DNA of 17,233 nt from Undibacterium sp. (GTDB lineage: Bacteria; Pseudomonadota; Gammaproteobacteria; Burkholderiales; Burkholderiaceae), in NCBI GenBank assembly GCA_014376575.1, contig JACMRF010000040.1, positions 1 to 17,233 on the forward strand, read 5' to 3'. The position numbers and the translations under genes were made by a program. Below are positions 6,507 through 13,629 of the stretch, piece after piece; positions within the stretch are counted from its first letter, which is position 1; the number at the start of each line of letters is the position of its first letter. A model generated the notes under the pieces. That model made no database searches. It saw nothing but the letters and a program-made list of their open reading frames with translations, and had not been told where the DNA came from.

Positions 6507-6860
6507 TTATTTAGCTGCCATAGGCTGACATTGACGTAATTCGCATTTCGCCATGAAGTTACGGCCATCATCACAATTCACGCGATACACTTCAATCGGG
6601 CCTTTAGGGGTAATCAGCGCAGCGCCTTTAGTGCTAACGCATTGATTTTGCGAAGCAAGTTTTTCAACAGAGACCGACGATACCCCGGTAGTAAATCGGA
6701 TAGTCTGCACATCACCACTGTCGCTGCCTGCACCATTTGGGTTCTTGACGACGCTCGTTTGCACATCGTTTTTTTGTGTTACCTTGGAAAATAAGCCACA
6801 ACCGGCAAGCGACGAAGCCATGAGGGCAGCAATAAAAAGGGTAAGAAGACGGTAGTTCAT
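6507..6860 (-). CDS. Small hypothetical lipoprotein
   Basis: A 117-residue protein with a signal peptide (NYRLLTLFIAALMASSL) ending in the lipobox SLAGC, with Cys21 as the lipidation site, so it should be anchored in the envelope. The residue after Cys21 is Gly, which gives no Asp inner-membrane retention signal and suggests the outer membrane. The mature part has an Asn/Gly/Ser-rich linker (about 38-50) and then a compact domain with four cysteines (in NQCVS, RVNCDD, KCELRQCQ) that could form two disulfides. AGGA lies five bases before the ATG. No known family is recognised and no function is proposed. It is a monocistronic unit with its own promoter-like sequence and a downstream hairpin. 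Confidence 0.8.
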   Translation of the reverse strand: MNYRLLTLFIAALMASSLAGCGLFSKVTQKNDVQTSVVKNPNGAGSDSGDVQTIRFTTGVSSVSVEKLASQNQCVSTKGAALITPKGPIEVYRVNCDDGRNFMAKCELRQCQPMAAK

Positions 6861-6872
6861 TTTTATCCTGTG

Positions 6873-6900
6873 ATTAAAAGAGTTGACGCTATTTAAACAA
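6873..6900 (-). promoter_or_regulatory. Candidate sigma-70 promoter of the lipoprotein gene
   Basis: On the minus strand TTGTTT (6900-6895) and TTTAAT (6878-6873) lie 16 bp apart, upstream of a good AGGA ribosome-binding site and the ATG at 6860. Each hexamer is one to three changes from consensus. Confidence 0.45.
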
Positions 6901-7148
6901 ATTCTGGTCGGTGTGGAAAGCTCAATTTTGTTGTTTCTGACAACAAGACAAAAAATAGAATGGATTCATCAAATCTTCGCGTCTTGCATGATGAAATTTC
7001 TCGAGAAAAATATTTAGAAAATATGCGCTACAATTTTAAAAAATTTAACCTACACTAAAGAAGTAGTGTGCATGAAAACAATAGCTTCCCAGCAAGGTTA
7101 AATTTTATTGATATGTGGTTTGTGGTATCGCCAACAAAGGAGACTCAG
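6901..7148. promoter_or_regulatory. AT-rich upstream region of the prkA operon
   Basis: About 250 bases with no convincing gene. TACAAT (7029-7034) and CTACACT (7050-7056) are possible -10 elements; the latter, preceded by no good -35, resembles stationary-phase sigma-S promoters. It overlaps an inverted repeat ACACTA (7052-7057) / TAGTGT (7064-7069). A nine-codon ORF (7072-7101) lies in the leader. A weak 6-bp hairpin (6928-6933 / 6941-6946) is also present. I found no convincing GG-N10-GC sigma-54 element, although sigma-54 control is known for the E. coli homologue. All promoter calls here are tentative. Confidence 0.35.
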
Positions 7149-9071
7149 ATGAAAATCTTTGACAACTACGCGGCACGTTATGAGCGCACTCGTGAAGAAG
7201 AATATTCGCTTACCGAGTTCTTGAATCTATGCAAAAAAGATCCACTTGCGTATGCCACAGCATCAGAGCGGATGCTCGCTGCGATAGGTGCGCCGGAACA
7301 AATCGATACCCGTCATGACTCCCGGCGATCGCGTATTTTCTCCAATAAAATCATTAAAATTTATCCTGCCTTCCGCGAGTTTTACGGTATGGAAGAAGTG
7401 ATAGAGCAAGTGGTGTCTTACTTCCGGCATGCGGCGCAGGGCTTGGAAGAACGCAAACAAATCCTTTATCTGCTTGGTCCGGTCGGCGGTGGTAAATCTT
7501 CTATCGCAGAAAAACTCAAGCATCTGATGGAAAAAATCCCTTTTTATTGCATCAAGGGTTCCCCTATTAACGAGTCACCTTTAGGACTGTTTAACGAGGA
7601 CGAAGATGGCACCATACTCGAAGAAGACTTCGGCATACCACGACGTTATTTGCGCAGCATACCCAGCCCTTGGGCGGTCAAGCGGCTGAATGAATTTAAC
7701 GGTGACATCAATCAGTTCCGGGTAGTCCGGCGTTATCCATCGATTCTCAAACAGATTGCGGTGTCCAAAACTGAGCCTGGTGACGAAAACAATCAGGACA
7801 TTTCCTCATTGGTCGGCAAGGTTGATATTCGCAAGCTTGAAGACTATGCGCAAGATGACCCTGATGCTTACAGCTATTCTGGCGGTTTGTGTCTGGCAAA
7901 CCAGGGATTGCTGGAATTTGTTGAAATGTTCAAGGCGCCGATCAAGGTGCTGCACCCCTTGCTGACAGCGACGCAGGAGGGGAACTTTAAGGGCACTGAA
8001 GGTTTTGGTGCGATTCCATTTGAAGGCATCATTCTGGCGCACTCGAATGAATCTGAATGGAAAACCTTTAAAAATAACAAGAATAATGAAGCGTTTCTTG
8101 ATCGTATCTATATCGTTAAAGTACCGTATTGCCTGCGTGTCTCGGATGAGATCAAGATTTACGACAAATTGGTTCGTACATCGTCCTTGCTTGATGCTCC
8201 TTGCGCTCCCGGCACATTAAAAATGATGGCACAGTTTGCCGTCCTTTCTCGTTTGAAGGAGCCTGAAAATTCCAGCATTTACAGCAAGATGCTGATCTAT
8301 GACGGAGAAAATTTAAAGGATACTGATCCGAAGGCAAAATCGCGTCAGGAGTACGTCGATTATGCCGGAGTCGATGAGGGAATGAATGGCTTGTCGACCC
8401 GTTTTGCTTTCAAAATATTGTCTAAAGTATTTAATTTTGATAATACCGAAGTGGCCGCAAATCCTGTGCATCTTTTGTATGTGCTGGAGCAGCAAATAGA
8501 GCGTGAGCAATTTGCGCCCGAACTAGAGCAAAAATATTTTTCTTATATTAAAGAATATCTGGCGCAACGTTATGCTGAATTTATCGGTAAAGAGATTCAG
8601 ACGGCATATCTGGAAAGTTATTCTGAATATGGCCAGAATATTTTTGATCGCTATGTCTCATTTGCTGATTTCTGGATTCAGGATCAGGAATTTCGTGATC
8701 CCGATACCGGAGAAAGTTTTGATCGCGATGCATTGAATAATGAACTGGAGAAAATTGAAAAGCCAGCCGGTATTTCTAACCCTAAAGATTTCCGTAACGA
8801 GATCGTCAATTTTGTATTGCGCGCGCGGGCGCAGAACGCAGGAAAAAACCCTACCTGGACCAGCTACGAAAAATTGCGCACTGTCATAGAGAAAAAAATG
8901 TTCTCTAATACTGAAGAACTGTTGCCGGTTATTTCTTTTAACGCGAAAGCCAGTGCCGATGATGCCAATAAACATCAGGAATTTGTTGATCGTATGGTCG
9001 CCAAAGGTTACACCGCCAAACAAGTGAGGCTGCTTTGTGAATGGTATCTGCGCGTCAGAAAATCGTCTTGA
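7149..9071 (+). CDS. prkA: PrkA/YeaG-family AAA+ serine protein kinase
   Basis: A cytoplasmic 640-residue protein that follows E. coli YeaG closely along its length, including the ends (MKIFDNYAARYE and LCEWYLRVRKSS). The N-terminal AAA+ domain has a Walker A, GPVGGGKSS (110-118), and conserved blocks around EPGDENNQDISSLVGK and HPLLTATQEGNFKG. The C-terminal part is the PrkA kinase-like domain (for example ENSSIYSKM, DPDTGESFDRD and NPKDFRNEIVNFVLRARAQN). Family members have been reported as protein kinases and, in Bacillus, as a Lon-like protease, so the biochemical role is not settled. ATG 7149 is preferred over upstream in-frame codons because AGGAG lies six bases before it and homologues begin here. 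It is the first gene of the prkA-yeaH-spoVR operon, linked in other bacteria to nitrogen starvation and stationary-phase survival. Confidence 0.95.
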   Translation: MKIFDNYAARYERTREEEYSLTEFLNLCKKDPLAYATASERMLAAIGAPEQIDTRHDSRRSRIFSNKIIKIYPAFREFYGMEEVIEQVVSYFRHAAQGLEERKQILYLLGPVGGGKSSIAEKLKHLMEKIPFYCIKGSPINESPLGLFNEDEDGTILEEDFGIPRRYLRSIPSPWAVKRLNEFNGDINQFRVVRRYPSILKQIAVSKTEPGDENNQDISSLVGKVDIRKLEDYAQDDPDAYSYSGGLCLANQGLLEFVEMFKAPIKVLHPLLTATQEGNFKGTEGFGAIPFEGIILAHSNESEWKTFKNNKNNEAFLDRIYIVKVPYCLRVSDEIKIYDKLVRTSSLLDAPCAPGTLKMMAQFAVLSRLKEPENSSIYSKMLIYDGENLKDTDPKAKSRQEYVDYAGVDEGMNGLSTRFAFKILSKVFNFDNTEVAANPVHLLYVLEQQIEREQFAPELEQKYFSYIKEYLAQRYAEFIGKEIQTAYLESYSEYGQNIFDRYVSFADFWIQDQEFRDPDTGESFDRDALNNELEKIEKPAGISNPKDFRNEIVNFVLRARAQNAGKNPTWTSYEKLRTVIEKKMFSNTEELLPVISFNAKASADDANKHQEFVDRMVAKGYTAKQVRLLCEWYLRVRKSS

Positions 9072-9104
9072 CAAGGCGCGATGAGCGGCAATAAAAATTA
9101 AATT

Positions 9105-9119
9105 GGGGGAGTAATTTTG
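9105..9119 (+). promoter_or_regulatory. Ribosome-binding site and TTG start of yeaH
   Basis: GGGGGAG (9105-9111) lies five bases before TTG (9117-9119). The translated start (M)VHLIDRRVQGKNKS matches the start of YeaH proteins, so the rare TTG codon is the likely initiator and is compensated by a strong ribosome-binding site. Confidence 0.75.
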
Positions 9120-10385
9120 GTTCACTTAATTGACAGGCGTGTTCAAGGAAAAAACAAATCTGCTCCCAATCGTGAACGTTTTTTACAACGATACAAGGGA
9201 CAGATTAAGGGCGCAGTTGAGCGCGCTATCAAGGGGCGATCGATCACCGATATCGTTAGCGGCGAAAAAATTACGATTCCTGTTAAAGATGTCAACGAGC
9301 CCACGTTTGGGCATGCCCATGGCGGCGTGTGGGAAGCGGTCAATCCCGGCAACAAGGAATATCAAAAAGGCGATCAGATACAAAGACCCAAAGGCGGTGC
9401 TGGTAAGGGTAAGGGGCAGGCAGGTAATAGCGATGAAACGAGCGAGGATGATTTTGTATTTCAGCTCAGTCGGGAAGAATTTTTGAATTACTTTTTCGAA
9501 GATCTGGCCTTGCCAAATCTGGTTAAAACTCAGCTTGCTTCCGCCACCGATTTTAAGAGCCAGCGCGCTGGTTATAAAACGTCTGGTACGACCTCTACAC
9601 TCCATGTGTTGCGCTCTTTGCGCGGTGCTCTGGGGCGGCGCATAGCCGTAGGCGGGAGATCATCGCGACGCTTAAAGGAGGCCGAGGCAGAATTAAACGC
9701 GCTTTTACTGACGACCGATGACATGCGTGATCCACGCGTCGTTAGCCTGAAACACGAAGTCCATCATTTACGTACCCGGCTTCTCGCGATTCCTTTTATC
9801 GATCCATTTGATTTGCGTTATAGCAATCGCATCAAGGTACCAAAGCCCTCTACGCAAGCGGTGATGTTTTGCTTGCTGGATGTTTCTGGCTCTATGGATG
9901 AACAAAAAAAAGATATTGCAAAACGATTTTTTATCCTGCTGTATCTGTTCCTGACCAAGGCATATGAGAAAATTGATGTCGTCTTTATTCGCCACCATAC
10001 CGCCGCCTCCGAAGTCAATGAAGATGACTTTTTTCACTCGCGTGAATCGGGCGGGACCATCGTTTCTTCCGCCCTGAATTTACTCACCACCATCATCAAA
10101 GAACGTTATCCTAGCGGCGACTGGAACACTTACGTAGCGCAAGCGTCTGACGGCGATAATTGGGACAACGACTCGGTGACCTGCCGGCAACTACTGATTA
10201 ATACGGTTATGCCTCTGGTGCAATATTATGCCTATGTAGAAATCACCGAAGGACAGCCGCAAAATCTATGGGAAGAATATACCCAGGTGCTATCGCAGCA
10301 CTCGCACTTCGCAATGCAAAAGATCAAGACACCTGCGGATATTTATCCGGTTTTTAGAGAGTTGTTCAAGAAACAAACTAAGTGA
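9117..10385 (+). CDS. yeaH: YeaH/DUF444 family protein with a von Willebrand A-like domain
   Basis: A 422-residue cytoplasmic protein of the DUF444/YeaH family, which closely resembles E. coli YeaH. A basic N-terminus (LIDRRVQGKNKS, NRERFLQRYKGQI) leads to a Gly/Lys-rich linker (about 90-105), a FEDLALPNL motif (127-135), and a C-terminal VWA-like domain. That domain carries a MIDAS set: DVSGSMD (255-261), the Thr in GGTIVSSAL (314), and ASDGDN (Asp345, Asp347). Such domains bind a divalent metal and mediate protein-protein contacts, often as partners of AAA+ ATPases, which suits the adjacent PrkA. It begins with TTG 46 bases after prkA and is very probably co-transcribed. Its stop codon lies in a 12-bp tandem repeat that presents four in-frame TGA codons. 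Confidence 0.95.
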   Translation: MVHLIDRRVQGKNKSAPNRERFLQRYKGQIKGAVERAIKGRSITDIVSGEKITIPVKDVNEPTFGHAHGGVWEAVNPGNKEYQKGDQIQRPKGGAGKGKGQAGNSDETSEDDFVFQLSREEFLNYFFEDLALPNLVKTQLASATDFKSQRAGYKTSGTTSTLHVLRSLRGALGRRIAVGGRSSRRLKEAEAELNALLLTTDDMRDPRVVSLKHEVHHLRTRLLAIPFIDPFDLRYSNRIKVPKPSTQAVMFCLLDVSGSMDEQKKDIAKRFFILLYLFLTKAYEKIDVVFIRHHTAASEVNEDDFFHSRESGGTIVSSALNLLTTIIKERYPSGDWNTYVAQASDGDNWDNDSVTCRQLLINTVMPLVQYYAYVEITEGQPQNLWEEYTQVLSQHSHFAMQKIKTPADIYPVFRELFKKQTK

Positions 10386-10424
10386 AAAACCAAGTGAAAA
10401 ACCAAGTGAAAAACTAAGTGAGGT
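10377..10424 (+). repeat. 12-bp tandem repeat carrying four in-frame TGA stop codons
   Basis: Units 10377-10388, 10389-10400, 10401-10412 and 10413-10424 share the pattern ACYAAGTGAAAA (the last ends GAGGT). In the yeaH frame each reads Thr-Lys-stop, with TGA at 10383, 10395, 10407 and 10419. The last copy has diverged so that its GAGGT forms the spoVR Shine-Dalgarno sequence. Confidence 0.95.
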
Positions 10425-10429
10425 GCGGT

Positions 10430-11983
10430 ATGAACAGCACGAAAAAAGTAGAGGAAATAGAACGCGTATTGAATCCCAGGCGCTTGCCAGAGCAATCGGA
10501 TTGGACCTTTGAATTAATCGAGCAAGCGCATGAGGAAATTCGACGCGTCGCTGAAAATTTTGGGCTGGATACGTATCCCAATCAGCTAGAAATCATCACC
10601 GCCGAACAAATGATGGACGCTTACGCTTCAGTGGGTATGCCGGTCAATTATCATCATTGGTCATTCGGTAAAAGTTTTATGTCTACCGAAAAAAGTTACC
10701 GGCGCGGGCAAATGGGTCTGGCCTACGAAATTGTCATTAATTCTAATCCTTGCATTGCCTACCTGATGGAAGAAAATAGCCTGACCATGCAGGCGCTGGT
10801 CATTGCGCACGCGGCTTATGGGCATAATTCTTTTTTTAAAGGAAACTACCTTTTTCGTACCTGGACTGATGCCGATGCCATCATTGACTATATGGTGTTT
10901 GCAAAAAAATACGTCAGCGATTGCGAGCAACGTCACGGCATAGAGGCGGTAGAGTTGCTGCTTGATTCTTGCCATGCATTGCAAAATTATGGTGTCGATC
11001 GATATAAACGTCCAGCCAAATTGTCGCTTTCTGAAGAGCGTGAAAAACAGGAAGAGCGCGAACGGTATATGCAATCGCAGATCAATGATTTATGGCGGAC
11101 CTTGCCTCGTCGCGATGAAACTGTCACAGCGAAGGAAAAACAACGTTTTCCATCAGAGCCGCAAGAAAATATCTTGTACTTCATCGAAAAATATTCGCCA
11201 CTGCTAGAACCCTGGCAGCGTGAATTGGTACGCATTACGCGAAAAGTGTCGCAATATTTTTATCCCCAGCGCCAGACTCAGGTAATGAATGAAGGATGGG
11301 CGACATTCTGGCATTACACCATCTTAAATCAACTGTATGAAGAGGGCATCGTAGGTGAAGGTTTTATGATGGAGTTTTTGCAAAGCCATACCAATGTCGT
11401 GTTCCAGCCACCTGTTGATAGTCGCCACTATAATGGCATCAATCCTTACGCACTTGGGTTTGCGATGATGCGTGATATACGACGCATTTGTGAAGCGCCG
11501 ACTGAAGAAGACCGTGTCTGGTTTCCAGATATTGTCGACACGGATTGGCTGACAACACTTAACTTTGCGATGCGTAATTTTAAGGACGAGAGCTTTATCG
11601 CGCAGTTTTTGTCGCCCAAGCTGATCCGTGATTTTCATTTTTTTTCAGTGCTTGATGATGACAGCATGGACAAATTACATATATCGGCGATACATGATGA
11701 AAGTGGCTATCAAGCCATTCGGCAGCAATTGGCCGGCCAATACAATATGGGTAACCGCGAACCTAATATCCAAATCTGGTCGGTAGATATGCACGGCGAC
11801 CGCGCGCTCACTTTGCGGCACTCGCAATATTTACGCCGCCCGCTTAATGCGCAGACCAAGGAAATGCTCAAGCACGTGGCGCGACTTTGGGGTTTTGATG
11901 TTTATCTGGAAACCGTGGATCAAGCCAATACGGTATTGAGTACCGAGGAATGTCAATGGGAGAAACGCAGCCGGGTCAGATAA
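10430..11983 (+). CDS. SpoVR/YcgB family protein
   Basis: A 517-residue cytoplasmic protein of the SpoVR family (YcgB in E. coli), the third member of the conserved prkA-yeaH-spoVR set. Recognisable blocks are WTFELIEQAHEEIRRVAENF near the N-terminus, YPNQLEIITAEQMMDAYAS, MPVNYHHWSFGKSF (70-83), INSNPCIAYLMEENS, an AHAAYGHNSFFKGN segment (126-139), and MNEGWATFWHYTIL in the middle. The two His/Glu-rich segments could bind a metal, but no catalytic role is established for the family. SpoVR was named for a Bacillus role in spore cortex formation; in non-sporulating bacteria it goes with stress and stationary phase. ATG 10430 is chosen over the in-frame GTG 10418 because GAGGT lies five bases upstream of the ATG. 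It starts 44 bases after yeaH and probably shares its transcript. Confidence 0.95.
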   Translation: MNSTKKVEEIERVLNPRRLPEQSDWTFELIEQAHEEIRRVAENFGLDTYPNQLEIITAEQMMDAYASVGMPVNYHHWSFGKSFMSTEKSYRRGQMGLAYEIVINSNPCIAYLMEENSLTMQALVIAHAAYGHNSFFKGNYLFRTWTDADAIIDYMVFAKKYVSDCEQRHGIEAVELLLDSCHALQNYGVDRYKRPAKLSLSEEREKQEERERYMQSQINDLWRTLPRRDETVTAKEKQRFPSEPQENILYFIEKYSPLLEPWQRELVRITRKVSQYFYPQRQTQVMNEGWATFWHYTILNQLYEEGIVGEGFMMEFLQSHTNVVFQPPVDSRHYNGINPYALGFAMMRDIRRICEAPTEEDRVWFPDIVDTDWLTTLNFAMRNFKDESFIAQFLSPKLIRDFHFFSVLDDDSMDKLHISAIHDESGYQAIRQQLAGQYNMGNREPNIQIWSVDMHGDRALTLRHSQYLRRPLNAQTKEMLKHVARLWGFDVYLETVDQANTVLSTEECQWEKRSRVR

Positions 11984-12087
11984 GACATTTGCCGGATATA
12001 CATTCCTGTTGTCATGCGCTGATCGATCTAGCTCGGTTAATCGCAATCAGATAGAATAAGCCATCATCCATCCGACGGAGAATCACA
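11984..12087. promoter_or_regulatory. Short spacer with a possible promoter for the orphan gene
   Basis: About 100 bases after spoVR. A -10-like TAGAAT (about 12052-12057) lacks a clear -35. There is no obvious terminator hairpin with a T-run after spoVR, so read-through from the operon into the next gene is possible. Confidence 0.25.
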
Positions 12088-12414
12088 ATGTATCTGGACC
12101 ATGCAAAAATTTCGGCTACCCATAGCGAAACCGAACCCGATAGACTAGAGCGATTACATCGTGTTTACGGTTACGCGATGGCCCTGGCAGATGTTGATGG
12201 CAATACTGATTGCATCGCTAAATTGGCGAAGTTGCATGATCACAAAGGTACTTTGATGGCTCTTTGGCATGTCGCTCCGACAGAAAAAGAAAAGATTTAT
12301 TTTCTGAAGGCGTGGAAGAGCAAGGTCGGCGACGAATCAACTCAGGTAGAAAATGCATTAATGCTGCAAGACACGTCAGATACGCCAGACCCCGTGGAAG
12401 AACTATCCTCATAG
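12088..12414 (+). CDS. Small hypothetical protein
   Basis: A 108-residue acidic, soluble, mainly helical-looking protein with no signal peptide, membrane segment or family motif that I recognise. The sequence begins MYLDHAKISATHSETEPDRL and has a His/Lys-containing centre (AKLAKLHDHKGTLMALWHV). A KEKIYFLKAWKSKV helix follows, then a polar acidic tail (TSDTPDPVEELSS). GGAG lies eight bases before the ATG, supporting real translation. It follows spoVR by about 100 bases on the same strand and may belong to that operon or be independent. It converges with the marC-family gene, only four bases away. No function is proposed. Confidence 0.7.
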   Translation: MYLDHAKISATHSETEPDRLERLHRVYGYAMALADVDGNTDCIAKLAKLHDHKGTLMALWHVAPTEKEKIYFLKAWKSKVGDESTQVENALMLQDTSDTPDPVEELSS

Positions 12415-12418
12415 CGAT

Positions 12419-13099
12419 TTAGTGAAATTTCAGTTCTTCCAACATGGCCGACAAGCCAGCCCAGCCAATTTCTACGCCTATGCATAACAGAATAAAAGCG
12501 GAAAGTCGCATCAAGACCGTCGTACCGACATTGCCCAAAAAACGTTCCAGATTGCGGGCGTAGCGATAGCACAGATAAATGACCAAAGACGTCATCAACA
12601 CCCCGAGAGCAGAAGCAAAGCTGGTGATCAGCCAATCTACTGGTCTCGCGGGTAATTGTGTGCCGATGGTAATCGAGGCAGCGATGGTGCCAGGGCCAAC
12701 CGTAAGGGGGAAACTGAAAGGGTAGAAACTATGCTGACGTAATTGCTCTTTGGTCCAGGTGTTTGCTGATGCCGCCACCGAGGTGTGCAGTTTGTCTTGT
12801 CCTTGATCGTTGAGCAGGCGCCAGCCTGACATCGCCACCACGATACCGCCAGCGACACGGACGATAGGAAGTGAAATGCCAAAAAAATCCAGCACATGAG
12901 CACCGACAAAAACAGCACCCAGTAGCAGGAAAAAACAATTAATCGCAATCCGCTTGGCGAGGCGACTAGCGATATCTTGTTCCAGGGGGCCAGTCATTGC
13001 CAAGAAAATAGGCGCAACGGCGATAGGATTTAATATCGGTAATAAGGTGATCGGCACTAAGACCAGAGCCTTGGCAAAAACGATAATGGCAATACTCAT
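12419..13099 (-). CDS. MarC-family integral membrane protein
   Basis: A 226-residue inner-membrane protein with about six hydrophobic helices, of the MarC (UPF0056/NAAT) family. The two pseudo-symmetric halves are visible: LLPILNPIAVAPIFLAMT in the first, and PFSFPLTVGPGTIAASITIG in the second. GGIVVAMSGWRLL (about 84-96) closes the first half. The family was named from the E. coli mar locus, but MarC itself is not needed for multidrug resistance. Some members have been reported as amino-acid transporters, so the substrate is unknown. AGGA lies six bases before the ATG (13099). Confidence 0.9.
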   Translation of the reverse strand: MSIAIIVFAKALVLVPITLLPILNPIAVAPIFLAMTGPLEQDIASRLAKRIAINCFFLLLGAVFVGAHVLDFFGISLPIVRVAGGIVVAMSGWRLLNDQGQDKLHTSVAASANTWTKEQLRQHSFYPFSFPLTVGPGTIAASITIGTQLPARPVDWLITSFASALGVLMTSLVIYLCYRYARNLERFLGNVGTTVLMRLSAFILLCIGVEIGWAGLSAMLEELKFH

Positions 13100-13542
13100 A
13101 TAGGGTCCTGAATGCTGGTGAGTTTGGATTATGCAGCAAAATTACTTTTTTTATGCTGTTGAACCGCGCAAGACAGCGGAAAAATATGCTGGCTTTTTAT
13201 ATTGACGCGCAGCGCCGTATCGATCTCATATTTTTAAAAATGAAAACATTAGGGCAGTATCCATGCGGGTTTCTGGTGTATATTGCCTCGAAACCCTTAT
13301 GGATAGTGCGCTTCGCTTCTCAAATCTTTTTAAATTTGCTTGAGTGCACACATGCAATGATCTTGTGCTGGATGTCCGCGACAAAACAAAAAATGAAAAA
13401 CCGGGCGGAAACCGTTTAATTGTTCGAAAGAATCCCACGCCGCTCATGTTTTCCGTGAAAAATTTGGACATTACCGTATCAAATGCGGAGGATTTGCGGA
13501 TATTATTGCCGGTATCAGGTGCTCCATAGTGAGTGCTCAGTG

Positions 13543-13579
13543 TTCGATTAGCTATCGAATAAGCGTTCGAATAAGCGTT
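13543..13579. repeat. Inverted repeat and 12-bp direct repeat upstream of the permease gene
   Basis: TTCGAT (13543-13548) and ATCGAA (13554-13559) form a perfect 6-bp inverted repeat with a 5-base centre. They overlap a tandem direct repeat CGAATAAGCGTT (13556-13567 and 13568-13579). The cluster sits just upstream of the probable -10, where a regulator of the permease would bind. Confidence 0.6.
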
Positions 13580-13596
13580 CGCAAACGCCCGTACTC

Positions 13597-13602
13597 TATA
13601 AT
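13597..13602 (+). promoter_or_regulatory. Probable -10 element of the permease gene
   Basis: A consensus TATAAT (13597-13602) lies 28 bases before the TTG start. No good -35 is found 16-18 bp upstream; that position is occupied by the direct repeats, which hints at activator dependence. Confidence 0.5.
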
Positions 13603-13629
13603 CAACAATCATAAAAAAGAGGCATTCTC

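Larger units (their letters stand above)
13100..13629. other. Gene-poor spacer with inverted repeats between marC-like and permease genes
   Basis: About 530 bases with open frames on both strands that have no supporting ribosome-binding site or family resemblance. It contains the marC-side promoter region and an inverted repeat GGGTTTC (13267-13273) / GAAACCC (13290-13296). The repeat cluster and permease promoter are at 13543-13602. No RNA gene was recognised, though a small RNA cannot be excluded. Confidence 0.5.

Noticed and set aside
7068..7148. N-terminal extension of PrkA from an upstream GTG
   Set aside because: The extra 27 residues have no counterpart in YeaG proteins, no ribosome-binding site precedes the GTG, and AGGAG is correctly placed before ATG 7149.
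6861..7148. Sigma-54 promoter for the prkA operon
   Set aside because: I looked for a GG-N10-GC core because the E. coli homologue is NtrC-dependent; the nearest candidates have the wrong spacing.
10418..10429. GTG start for spoVR
   Set aside because: It lies within the tandem repeat; GAGGT is positioned for ATG 10430.
13153..13419. 88-codon open frame on the plus strand in the spacer
   Set aside because: No Shine-Dalgarno sequence, no recognisable domain, and its path crosses inverted repeats; treated as chance.
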